This document shows positions 1 through 6,155 of a DNA stretch of 7,786 nucleotides, one piece after another; position 1 is the first letter of the stretch; every line of letters begins with the position of its first letter. The stretch comes from Victivallaceae bacterium. GTDB lineage: Bacteria; Verrucomicrobiota; Lentisphaeria; Victivallales; Victivallaceae. The translations under genes were made by a program, and so were the position numbers. The stretch spans positions 1 through 7,786 of the forward strand of contig JAQUOK010000122.1 in the NCBI GenBank assembly GCA_028717165.1, read 5' to 3'. The notes below the pieces were generated by a model, which saw only the letters and a program-made list of their open reading frames with translations, searched no databases and was not told the origin of the DNA.

Positions 1-28
1 CCCGCGTCACAAACAAAGACAAGGCTAA
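1..28 (+). CDS. rpmJ: 50S ribosomal protein L36, C-terminal end (partial)
   Basis: Only the last codons are in the window. Read from base 2, they give PRHKQRQG followed by TAA at 26-28. This matches the highly conserved L36 C-terminus (PKHKQRQG in Escherichia coli), in which a zinc-ribbon His sits just before the end. L36 is a very small protein of the large ribosomal subunit. Its place immediately before rpsM, with a 19-base gap, is the usual gene order at the spc/alpha operon junction in many bacteria. The identification rests on eight residues plus synteny, but both are distinctive. Confidence 0.85.
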
Positions 29-47
29 AAAATAAGGATTTATTATT

Positions 48-446
48 ATGCCACGTATAATAGGTGTAGATATTCCTGGTAAAAAAAGAATCGAATATGC
101 TTTGCGCTATATTTACGGCGTAGGACCGGCAAAAGCTCTGGAAATTATTGAAAAGGCCAAGATTTCCCGCGAAATCAAAGCTGATGATTTAACAGATGAA
201 AATATCGCCGCCATCACCAGTCTGCTGCAGAATGAACTGCTGGTGGAAGGTGATTTGCGTCGTGCCGTAGCCGGAGACATCCGTCGCTTACAGGCAATTC
301 ACAGTTACCGTGGAACCCGTCATCGTCGCGGCCTGCCGTGCCGCGGTCAACGCACAAAAACTAACGCACGTACTCGTAAAGGCAAAAAAGCCACAGTCGG
401 CGCCATCCGCGACAAAACTCAACGTCGTCTGGCTGCAAGCGGTTAG
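48..446 (+). CDS. rpsM: 30S ribosomal protein S13
   Basis: S13 is a small-subunit head protein that contacts 16S rRNA and takes part in the bridges to the large subunit and the P-site tRNA. The 132-residue product starts MPRIIGVDIPG, has the helix-two-turn-helix core with YGVGPAKA at 23-30, and carries the signature RGLPCRGQRTKTNARTRKG at 94-112. It is slightly longer than the usual 118-125 residues, because a basic tail of about 20 residues follows the signature. The ATG is preceded by AAGGA (34-38) at a normal distance. The gene lies between rpmJ and rpsK in the alpha operon and is almost certainly cotranscribed with them. Confidence 0.98.
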   Translation: MPRIIGVDIPGKKRIEYALRYIYGVGPAKALEIIEKAKISREIKADDLTDENIAAITSLLQNELLVEGDLRRAVAGDIRRLQAIHSYRGTRHRRGLPCRGQRTKTNARTRKGKKATVGAIRDKTQRRLAASG

Positions 447-485
447 TAGGTTGCTTATCAAAATCAGTAAAAATTGGAATACATT

Positions 486-971
486 ATGTCTGAAGAAAAA
501 GATACTAAAGTTGAAGTTACTGAAACAGTCGAAGAAGCAAAAGCTTCCCAAGCTGCAGAAGCTGCTGAAACCGTTGCTGAACAGTCGTCTGAGACTAAAA
601 AGCAGCGTTCGAAAAGCGGGCGCTATGTGCCCGCCGGCATTGCTTTCGTTCACGCGACTTTCAACAATACGAAAGTTACCTTTACCGATCTGCATGGTAA
701 TGTCCTTTGCTGGTCAACCGGCGGCAAGAACGGTTTTAAAGGTTCCCGCAAGAGTACGGCTTACGCCGCTCAGGTTATCGCCGGCGACGCCGCGAAGCGC
801 GCGCAGACGCTGGGAATGAAGGAAGTGGAAGTTCGAATCAAAGGCCCTGGAGCCGGACGCGAATCCGCAGTCAGGGGCATCGCCGCCGCGGGATTGGAGA
901 TTAATGCGATAAAAGACATTACCCCGGTTCCTCATAACGGCTGCCGTCCGCCGAAACGCCGCCGTATCTGA
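486..971 (+). CDS. rpsK: 30S ribosomal protein S11 with acidic N-terminal extension
   Basis: S11 is a platform protein of the small subunit that lies along the 3' end of 16S rRNA near the mRNA exit. The conserved core runs from about residue 46 (GRYVPAGIAFVHATFNNT) to the end, with KGPGAGRESAVR at 119-130 and PVPHNGCRPPKRRR at 147-160. I place the start at the ATG at 486 (161 residues), with a weak GGA 7 bases upstream; a TTG at 474 would add only four residues. S11 is normally about 129 residues. Here residues 1-35 or so are a Glu/Ala/Thr-rich acidic stretch, followed by the short basic segment KKQRSKSGR that leads into the core. rpsD, which follows rpsK in E. coli, is absent. Confidence 0.97.
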   Translation: MSEEKDTKVEVTETVEEAKASQAAEAAETVAEQSSETKKQRSKSGRYVPAGIAFVHATFNNTKVTFTDLHGNVLCWSTGGKNGFKGSRKSTAYAAQVIAGDAAKRAQTLGMKEVEVRIKGPGAGRESAVRGIAAAGLEINAIKDITPVPHNGCRPPKRRRI

Positions 972-1018
972 TGACGGCAGTTGATTATTGTTAATTAAAT
1001 TTATGTAAATAAACAATA
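961..1018 (+). promoter_or_regulatory. Dyad-rich leader between rpsK and rpoA
   Basis: Three short perfect dyads lie between the end of rpsK and the rpoA ribosome binding site. GCCGT/ACGGC (961-965 and 974-978) spans the rpsK stop codon. TATTGTT/AACAATA (986-992 and 1012-1018) encloses ATTTA-TG-TAAAT (999-1010). None is followed by a U-tract, so this is not an intrinsic terminator. The AT-rich nested hairpin could keep the rpoA Shine-Dalgarno sequence (GGAGG, 1023-1027) separate from upstream translation, but a role is inference only, and AT-rich dyads of this size can arise by chance. Confidence 0.3.
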
Positions 1019-1034
1019 TACTGGAGGAATAAAT

Positions 1035-2063
1035 ATGACTGTTGCATCGGAATTTCCAATGCCCCAGCGCATCGTTATTGACGAGGCTACAGCTACGGAA
1101 AAGTACGCCAAATTCACGGTCTCCCCGTTCATGAGCGGTTTCGGGCATACTCTCGGCAACGCTTTACGCCGGGTACTTCTGTCTTCAATGGAAGGCGCGG
1201 CGATCAGCGCGGTCCGTATTGATGGAGCTTTTCACGAGTTTTCATCGCTTCCGAACGTGATCGAAGATGTTACGGAAATAGTCCTCAACCTCAAAAACGT
1301 CCGCGTAAAGTTGCACAGTGAACAAAGCAAGACTTTGGAAATCGTCAAAAACAAAGCCGGCGCCGTTACTGCCGCCGATATCGTTACGGACGGTACAGTT
1401 GAGGTACTCAACCCTGAACAGATTATCTGTACGCTGGATAAAGATGTTCCGTTCCGCGCGGAAATCGATATTATCCGCGGACGCGGTTACCTGCCGGTAA
1501 CCAAAACCCAGAATTCCGGTTCACGGCCGATCGGTTCCATCGCGATTGATTGTTTGTTCAGTCCCGTTACCCGCGTCAACTATCATGTCGGCGCCGCCCG
1601 TATCGGTGAAGAAACGGAAATGGACAGCTTGGAACTCGAAATCTGGACGGATGGACGCATAGCTCCAGAGTCGGCTCTGGAAGTATCCGCCCTGATCCTC
1701 AAGGATCATTTGAAACCCTTCCTCGGCGGACAGGCTGACGAAGAAGACGTCCTCTCAAAAATGACTGATGAAGAACTTAAACTGTTCAAGGTACTGTCGC
1801 AGGACGTTGAAGTGCTCGATCTGTCGGTAAGGGCGATGAACTGTCTTAACAACGCCAACATCAAATTGATCGGTGAGCTCTGCAGCAAAACTGAAAGCAG
1901 AATGCTCAAATACCGTAATTTCGGTAAGAAATCACTTGATGAAATCAAAGAAAAAATCGAAAGTCTCGACTTATCTCTCGGCATGACCTTAAGCGAAAAC
2001 CTGATGGCCGCTATTGAAGCGGAAAGCGAAGCTATCCGAGTCGAAGACGAGGAGGATAAATAA
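1035..2063 (+). CDS. rpoA: DNA-directed RNA polymerase subunit alpha
   Basis: Alpha forms the dimer on which core RNA polymerase assembles, and its C-terminal domain contacts UP-element DNA and activators. The 342-residue product has the N-terminal dimerisation and assembly domain (PFMSGFGHTLGNALRRVLLSS at about 31-51), the linker after HLKPFLGG (225-232), and an HhH-type C-terminal domain at about 258-317. DNA-contact residues matching E. coli R265, N268, C269, G296, K298 and S299 are present here as R266, N269, C270, G297, K299 and S300, so UP-element recognition should be intact. A short acidic tail ends the protein. The ATG follows a strong GGAGG at 7-base spacing. The stop overlaps the rplQ start by one base. 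Confidence 0.99.
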   Translation: MTVASEFPMPQRIVIDEATATEKYAKFTVSPFMSGFGHTLGNALRRVLLSSMEGAAISAVRIDGAFHEFSSLPNVIEDVTEIVLNLKNVRVKLHSEQSKTLEIVKNKAGAVTAADIVTDGTVEVLNPEQIICTLDKDVPFRAEIDIIRGRGYLPVTKTQNSGSRPIGSIAIDCLFSPVTRVNYHVGAARIGEETEMDSLELEIWTDGRIAPESALEVSALILKDHLKPFLGGQADEEDVLSKMTDEELKLFKVLSQDVEVLDLSVRAMNCLNNANIKLIGELCSKTESRMLKYRNFGKKSLDEIKEKIESLDLSLGMTLSENLMAAIEAESEAIRVEDEEDK

Positions 2064-2596
2064 TGCGACACAAGGTACACACCTTCAAGATCGGCCGCAC
2101 CGGCGCTCACCGTCAGGCCATGCTGGCCAATATGGTCAGCAGCCTTATTGAGCACGGGGAAATAACGACCACGCTCACCAAGGCAAAAGAAGCCCGGCGT
2201 TTTGCCGACAAAATGATTACTTTAGGCAAAAAGGGCGATCTGCACCGTCGTCGCCTGGCCGTATCCAGACTGCGTGATAAAACTGCGGTAAAGAAGCTTT
2301 TTGATGAAATCGCTCCGCAGTATGCTGAACGCGACGGCGGTTATACCCGCATCGTCAAGCTCGGCCACCGGTCCGGCGACGCCGCGGAAATGTGCATTCT
2401 GCAATTTGTGGAAAGTGATGACGCCGTGAAAAAATCCGCTAAACCCAAAAGAGCTAAAGCTCCGAAAGAAGCGCCTAAGGCGGAAGAAACCAAGAAAGTC
2501 AAAACGGAAAAAGCTGAAACTGCTGAAGAAGCCAAGGCGGAAGCTGTTGAAAAAACCGAAACTGCTGAAAAACCTGAAGCGGAAGAAGCGAAATAA
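2063..2596 (+). CDS. rplQ: 50S ribosomal protein L17 with Lys/Glu/Ala-rich tail
   Basis: L17 is a large-subunit protein near the peptide exit region. The first 117 residues are the full L17 domain (MRHKVHTFKIGRTGAHRQAML, then LRDKTAVKKLF and GGYTRIVKLGHRSGDAAEMC). A further 60 residues (118-177) are low complexity, built almost entirely from Ala, Lys, Glu, Thr and Pro; the first half is Lys-rich and the second Glu-rich. L17 is usually about 116-130 residues, so the tail is an addition. The start ATG overlaps the rpoA stop as TAATG, and GGAGG at 2051-2055 lies within the end of rpoA, which indicates translational coupling. It is the last gene of the operon, 23 bases before the terminator stem. 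Confidence 0.97.
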   Translation: MRHKVHTFKIGRTGAHRQAMLANMVSSLIEHGEITTTLTKAKEARRFADKMITLGKKGDLHRRRLAVSRLRDKTAVKKLFDEIAPQYAERDGGYTRIVKLGHRSGDAAEMCILQFVESDDAVKKSAKPKRAKAPKEAPKAEETKKVKTEKAETAEEAKAEAVEKTETAEKPEAEEAK

Positions 2597-2619
2597 ACTT
2601 CGCAAGTTTTCTAATTTCC

Positions 2620-2647
2620 AAGCCCCGGTCAATCCGGGGCTTTTTTT
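2620..2647 (+). terminator. Intrinsic terminator of the alpha operon
   Basis: A perfect 9-bp stem AAGCCCCGG/CCGGGGCTT (2620-2628 and 2634-2642) with the 5-base loop TCAAT runs into seven T residues at 2641-2647. This is a textbook Rho-independent terminator, 23 bases after the rplQ stop. A second, weak AT hairpin (AAACTT-CGC-AAGTTT, 2595-2609) overlaps the rplQ stop codon. The main stem lacks a T-tract in the opposite orientation, so it is not an obvious terminator for the convergent racemase gene. Confidence 0.93.
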
Positions 2648-2706
2648 ATGCCATAAATCGGGTTCTCTTTGCGGCCCGCTTGCATTATGTCGATTTTTGC
2701 TAAATT

Positions 2707-3408
2707 TCAGGCAATTGCGTTATGTACCAGTTTGAGTAAGGTAACAATATCAAAAACCGGTAATCCTGTCAATTTTCTGATAACTGCCGAACACGGCGGC
2801 AGATCCGTGCATTCCAAAACGACAGCCCCAATGTCAGGATTATCCGCAACCAGTTTTCGGGCAACATCCGTTACTTGCTGAACGAACAAATCGGTATCAG
2901 GAAGATAATTCGGATTATTCCTCAACTCAGCGAATTCTCCCACTTTTGCCACTTCCGCGATCCGCAGCGGGATACATTCCGAAATACCGGTATTGGCGAA
3001 ATGTTCCCGCGTCAAATACCGCTTTTCCGCAGTTATTATACCAATGGCTTGTTCTCGTCCCAGCGAGCGGTGAACCATAGGCACCTGAATCAGACTGGAA
3101 GCAAATACCGGAATATTTACAGCCGCTGCCAGTTTTTCCTGAAAGAAGGCGTTAAAACCACAACTCGTACTGACAGCTTTTATTCCTTCCCTCTCCAGGA
3201 AACGGGCAGCGTTAATCATGTTTTCCAAAACTGACGGGTCCGGGCTTTCGACGACAGTTTTGTAGTTTGCCCCTTTTACTCTTTCTATTCTCAGAGGGAA
3301 ATCAAAGGTCACGGGATTCAGAATATTGCCTGGCATTTGCTCCAAATGGGATAACGTGTCCGAACTGTCGCCATCCCATGCAAGCACTCCAATTAATGCT
3401 TCTTTCAT
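2707..3408 (-). CDS. Aspartate/glutamate racemase-superfamily protein
   Basis: The 233-residue product looks like a member of the PLP-independent Asp/Glu/hydantoin racemase superfamily, in which two cysteines act as acid and base at the substrate alpha carbon. The first cysteine lies in STSCGFNAFF (C83) and the second in VVLECTDLPP (C200), at the expected spacing in the two-lobed fold. Length and motif spacing fit the family. The exact substrate cannot be read from sequence; aspartate, glutamate, a hydantoin or an unrelated carboxylate are all possible, and some members are maleate isomerases or decarboxylases. It starts at an ATG preceded by AAGGGGAA at about 12 bases, a slightly long spacing. 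It follows the dehydrogenase gene in the same direction, separated by 106 bases containing a large inverted repeat. Confidence 0.85.
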   Translation of the reverse strand: MKEALIGVLAWDGDSSDTLSHLEQMPGNILNPVTFDFPLRIERVKGANYKTVVESPDPSVLENMINAARFLEREGIKAVSTSCGFNAFFQEKLAAAVNIPVFASSLIQVPMVHRSLGREQAIGIITAEKRYLTREHFANTGISECIPLRIAEVAKVGEFAELRNNPNYLPDTDLFVQQVTDVARKLVADNPDIGAVVLECTDLPPCSAVIRKLTGLPVFDIVTLLKLVHNAIA

Positions 3409-3430
3409 ATTTGTTGTTTTCCCCTTTATG

Positions 3431-3479
3431 TAGTCGTTACTGAAAACCTAATTATTTAAAAGTTTTTCAGTAACGACTA
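3431..3479. repeat. 16-bp perfect inverted repeat before the racemase gene
   Basis: TAGTCGTTACTGAAAA (3431-3446) is matched by its exact reverse complement at 3464-3479. Past one mismatch the pairing can extend by two more base pairs, leaving an 11-base AT-rich loop. The hexamer TATGTA occurs at both outer ends (3427-3432 and 3478-3483). In the - strand transcript the hairpin would end 6 bases before the racemase Shine-Dalgarno sequence. No T-tract follows in either direction, so it is not a standard terminator. It could be an mRNA processing or stability hairpin between two operon genes, an operator for a dimeric repressor, or a very short palindromic element. Confidence 0.85.
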
Positions 3480-3514
3480 TGTAAACTTGGGCCAGGGCGG
3501 GTTATTACTGGTAT

Positions 3515-4693
3515 TCATATTATCATGGTGGTCTCGCTGATTTCTATTCGCCGTTTCGCCAATTCCGTTTTAAATAATTCATAGGGTATGTCATTGACCG
3601 GCGATAAGATTCCCCTTTTACACAATTTTCCTGTACCCAGCATGGACGCGCCTATGGCGGCAGTAAAACCCACTGTTCTGGTCATTGCCGTTAAACCTGT
3701 GCCCGGATCGCGTTTATCAATAATCTGATATACGGATCTGACTTTTTTCCCATCCTTTTTGCCCACTACCTCAATGCGAACAAGCACAATATCACGCTCG
3801 TCGTCTTTGTATTGAATCTGATCTTTCAGCGCATTCGCCAAATATTTTTTACGGTCAACTTCGGTTTCCCCAACCCTTACCGTCCCATTATCGAGTAACC
3901 CCAGTCTTACCAGCGTATACCAGAATTTGCAATGCCCTGGCCAGCGTAAAACATAACGTCCCATATTCTTCAAATTCGCCGCATCCAGGCCAAGCAGATC
4001 AATATATTTCGTTATATCTCCATTAGGAAAGGCTTCAAGTTTTCCCAGTCCGTCCACGTTGATTTCATGAATATTTTCCCTGGCAAACATTTCGTTTTCC
4101 GGAATATTTACCAGCATGCCGTTGCGAACAATTCGCCCGGCGCGTTTATACGAATTCAAAACGCCTTCAAAGGACCAGGTAATTTTGTACTTGATAGGAT
4201 TGTTTGCCGCTGCGGGCTCAGGAAACCCCGCACCGTAGCTTATTACTTCCTCCACGTCCTCAACCGAACGTACAGCCTTGCCTAAAAGGACAAGGTCGAG
4301 TCCGGGATCCATTCCGAATTCAGGCAATATCGTCACGCCTTTTTTCTCTGCTTCACCCGCCAGTTCCATAACTTCCGGAACTGCATAAAAAGTGTTGACC
4401 AAAGGCACTTTGTTTTCTACGGATATTCTCGCAACTCTTCCGGCAAAAGCCGGAGGGAGCAAATCTATGACCACATCAATGTTATTGGCGATTAAGGTTC
4501 TGAGATTTTCCTCTGACGAAGCATCTGCTTCTGCAGCAACTGCTTTGCCGCCATAGTTTCCGGCATTTATATGACTGGTTACCGCTTCACGGTTTACATC
4601 AGCCGCCACGATTTTTGAAACCTGCGGATTATGGAACAAATCATACAGAGCCGCTTTCCCCTGCATGCCAACGCCTAACAACAAAACGTTCAT
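3515..4693 (-). CDS. Saccharopine dehydrogenase-family oxidoreductase, lysine-6-dehydrogenase-like
   Basis: The 392-residue product begins with a Rossmann dinucleotide fold: LLLGVGMQG has GxGxxG at residues 7-12, and Asp32 ends the second strand, which suggests NAD preference. The segment ILPEFGMDPGLDLVLLG (about 122-138) matches the conserved mid-region of the saccharopine dehydrogenase/lysine 6-dehydrogenase family, and the length is close to that of lysine 6-dehydrogenases (about 385 residues). Such enzymes oxidise the side-chain amine of lysine or cleave a secondary amine such as saccharopine; carboxynorspermidine-type enzymes are relatives, so the substrate is open. Soluble and cytosolic: no signal peptide. 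The start ATG has no clear Shine-Dalgarno sequence. It is followed by the racemase-family gene, pointing to amino acid conversion. Confidence 0.83.
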   Translation of the reverse strand: MNVLLLGVGMQGKAALYDLFHNPQVSKIVAADVNREAVTSHINAGNYGGKAVAAEADASSEENLRTLIANNIDVVIDLLPPAFAGRVARISVENKVPLVNTFYAVPEVMELAGEAEKKGVTILPEFGMDPGLDLVLLGKAVRSVEDVEEVISYGAGFPEPAAANNPIKYKITWSFEGVLNSYKRAGRIVRNGMLVNIPENEMFARENIHEINVDGLGKLEAFPNGDITKYIDLLGLDAANLKNMGRYVLRWPGHCKFWYTLVRLGLLDNGTVRVGETEVDRKKYLANALKDQIQYKDDERDIVLVRIEVVGKKDGKKVRSVYQIIDKRDPGTGLTAMTRTVGFTAAIGASMLGTGKLCKRGILSPVNDIPYELFKTELAKRRIEISETTMII

Positions 4694-4740
4694 TTTTATT
4701 ATCTATTGGGTAAATGATTTTCTTATTTTCTTAAACTGCC

Positions 4741-4755
4741 GTCGTCAGTTACGAC
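4741..4755. promoter_or_regulatory. Dyad GTCGT-n5-ACGAC upstream of the dehydrogenase gene
   Basis: GTCGT and ACGAC (4741-4745 and 4751-4755) form a 5-bp dyad with a 5-base centre, 48-62 bases before the dehydrogenase ATG. Its - strand core GTCGTAACTG matches GTCGTTACTG in the inverted repeat before the racemase gene at nine of ten positions. The two could be sites for one regulator, or the dyad could be a weak hairpin after the prepilin gene. There is no T-tract to make it a terminator. Confidence 0.35.
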
Positions 4756-4783
4756 CTCCCGGTTACAGATCCTGACTGTCTAT

Positions 4784-5482
4784 TTAATTGTCAGCCCACC
4801 ATTCCCAGCTTAAAAGTTGAGTTGTTTTCAAAACTTGCACATGGCCGTCAATCATGACGAAATTAGGATTGGAATTATGTCGCATTATTGCCGGGCAATA
4901 TACGGAGTCGCTGTTTGTTTTTGTAATATAATTAACCGGATCGTTTGAAAAACGATGATAGCCTTGTCCATCACCGGCAAAAATCAACGATGTCGTTTTT
5001 TTGACCAGGTTGAGTTTCTTGGGCATTCCCGTGTTGGATTGTATATAATAATTGATGCTGTACGGCATATTGCAATAGTATCCGTAAGCCTTTCCGGAAG
5101 TAGTATAACCGGACTCATTGGTAACCGGCGACGGCAATGTTTCCGCCCAGTTTCCGGAATAGATCGAGTCTACAGCCGGGTCAACCAGGATATTGGGATT
5201 CTTATGGTAGGATTCAATTCCATCCAGCCATAACCGGTAATCCGTCTTTCTTGCGTCAGCCGCACTGGTAGTCCAGGCCGGAACGATATAACCGCCATAA
5301 TCATCTGAATACATTGTAGAACTGGTTCCCACCTGTTTCAGGTTCGAAGTACAGCTGATTGCGTTTGCTTTCTGTCTGGCGCTGTTTAAAGCCGGCAATA
5401 ATATTGCCGCAAGAATTGCAATAATAGCTATAACTACGAGAAGTTCTATAAGCGTAAAATAATGTTTCCCATGCTTTTCCAT
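4784..5482 (-). CDS. Type IV prepilin-like protein, N-methylation domain and H-X9-DG (DUF1559-like)
   Basis: The 232-residue product has a class III prepilin leader: a short basic start (MEKHGKHY), then FTLIELLVVIAIIAILAAIL with the conserved Glu at +5 (E13). This hydrophobic helix should be inserted in the inner membrane and processed by a prepilin peptidase. The residue before the cleavage point is Tyr8 instead of the usual Gly, as I recall for many Lentisphaerae proteins of this group. The end carries H202-X9-D212-G213, the H-X9-DG motif seen in the large pseudopilin families of Planctomycetes and Lentisphaerae. Cysteines at 44, 137 and 196 may form disulfides. No pilus assembly gene is nearby. 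The ATG has a strong AAAAAGGAG at 8-base spacing. The biological role of these proteins is poorly known. Confidence 0.93.
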   Translation of the reverse strand: MEKHGKHYFTLIELLVVIAIIAILAAILLPALNSARQKANAISCTSNLKQVGTSSTMYSDDYGGYIVPAWTTSAADARKTDYRLWLDGIESYHKNPNILVDPAVDSIYSGNWAETLPSPVTNESGYTTSGKAYGYYCNMPYSINYYIQSNTGMPKKLNLVKKTTSLIFAGDGQGYHRFSNDPVNYITKTNSDSVYCPAIMRHNSNPNFVMIDGHVQVLKTTQLLSWEWWADN

Positions 5483-5533
5483 TTTTTACTCTCCTTTTTC
5501 GGTTGTAAAGTTGTTTCAATATGAGCGCCTGAA

Positions 5534-5565
5534 CACAAATATTCCGACATATTATTTTATTTGTG
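5534..5565. promoter_or_regulatory. Inverted repeat CACAAATA/TATTTGTG upstream of the prepilin gene
   Basis: CACAAATA (5534-5541) and its exact reverse complement TATTTGTG (5558-5565) are separated by 16 AT-rich bases, 52-83 bases before the prepilin ATG. The position suits a regulator site overlapping or flanking the prepilin promoter. Whether it is an operator, perhaps for the neighbouring Lrp-type protein, is inference; 8-bp AT-rich arms can also occur by chance. Confidence 0.35.
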
Positions 5566-5630
5566 ACTTATCATCCTGAAAAGTCTTGGCTGCAATTAAT
5601 TTCAAACAGCCATTTAACCCGCTTTCATTA

Positions 5631-6077
5631 TTAAATGTTAATTTGCATAGTTTCTTTTATAGTCTGCAGGACTAATAGAGTCTGACTGTCTCGAACCCAT
5701 TTAATTTTACCGAGTTTTTTTATCAATGCGGTATGTTGCTGAGTATTGGCGACTTTGGCTTTAACCAGATAACAAAAATTGGCGGCCATGAAATGGACTT
5801 CCATTACTTCCGGCAAAAGCGCTATTTTTTCCCCTGCGGTTAATTCTCCCAAGGCTTCATCCGAATAAACCATAATGAATGTTGTCATATCAAGCCCTGC
5901 CTCTGCGGCGTTTATCCGGGTTTCATATGCCTCAATAATTTTCGCATCCTCAAGTTTACGAATACGACGCAACACTGCTGATTGAGCCATATTAAGCCGT
6001 TGCGCAATTTCAACACAGGTTATTCTGGCGTCGCATTGTAAAAAATGTAAAATTTTTCTGTCTGTTTCATCAATCAT
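5631..6077 (-). CDS. Lrp/AsnC-family transcriptional regulator
   Basis: The 148-residue product has the family layout: an N-terminal winged helix-turn-helix (MIDETDRKILHFLQCDARIT at 1-20, recognition region at about 28-44, LEDAKII at 42-48) and a C-terminal RAM effector and oligomerisation domain at about 66-140 (LLPEVMEVHFMAANFCYLVKA). Lrp/AsnC proteins form dimers and octamers, bend DNA and usually sense amino acids. The conserved G-D-Y-D stretch of the RAM effector region reads AANFCY here, so ligand specificity may differ from Lrp or AsnC. The ATG at 6077 is preferred because MIDETDRKIL is the usual family start; a GTG at 6092 would add five residues. A good promoter and phased A-tracts lie upstream. 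It precedes the prepilin, dehydrogenase and racemase genes on the same strand and may control amino acid genes nearby. Confidence 0.93.
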   Translation of the reverse strand: MIDETDRKILHFLQCDARITCVEIAQRLNMAQSAVLRRIRKLEDAKIIEAYETRINAAEAGLDMTTFIMVYSDEALGELTAGEKIALLPEVMEVHFMAANFCYLVKAKVANTQQHTALIKKLGKIKWVRDSQTLLVLQTIKETMQINI

Positions 6078-6114
6078 TTTGCATATTTCCACTATTTTGT
6101 TTTCTTAAATTAGA

Positions 6115-6143
6115 ATTATATTGCATAAACAGCAAAAAAGCAA
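6115..6143 (-). promoter_or_regulatory. Sigma70-type promoter of the Lrp/AsnC gene
   Basis: On the - strand, TTGCTT (6143-6138) is followed after exactly 17 bases by a perfect TATAAT (6120-6115). This would start transcription near 6108 and give a leader of about 30 bases before the ATG at 6077. Spacing, a perfect -10 and the location before the regulator gene make this the clearest promoter in the window. Confidence 0.7.
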
Positions 6144-6155
6144 GCATTAAATTCG

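Noticed and set aside
474..485. TTG at 474 as the S11 start
   Set aside because: An ATG four codons downstream has a usable upstream GGA, and the extra residues have no support.
288..1148. Open frames on the - strand at 288-695 and 714-1148, and a + strand frame at 310-819
   Set aside because: They lie across rpsM, rpsK and the start of rpoA, which are certain genes in another frame, and their products show no recognisable domain.
1706..2632. Open frames on the - strand opposite rpoA and rplQ, one Phe/Ser-rich
   Set aside because: They are antisense shadows; the Phe/Ser bias is simply the reverse reading of the Lys/Glu-rich L17 tail.
2620..2647. Bidirectional terminator serving the convergent racemase gene
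   Set aside because: On the - strand the hairpin is followed by CTTGGAAATTAG with no T-tract, and no better stem was seen in 2648-2706.
6078..6092. GTG at 6092 as the Lrp/AsnC start
   Set aside because: The ATG at 6077 gives the usual family N-terminus MIDETDRKIL; the GTG adds five residues outside the domain. It cannot be fully excluded.
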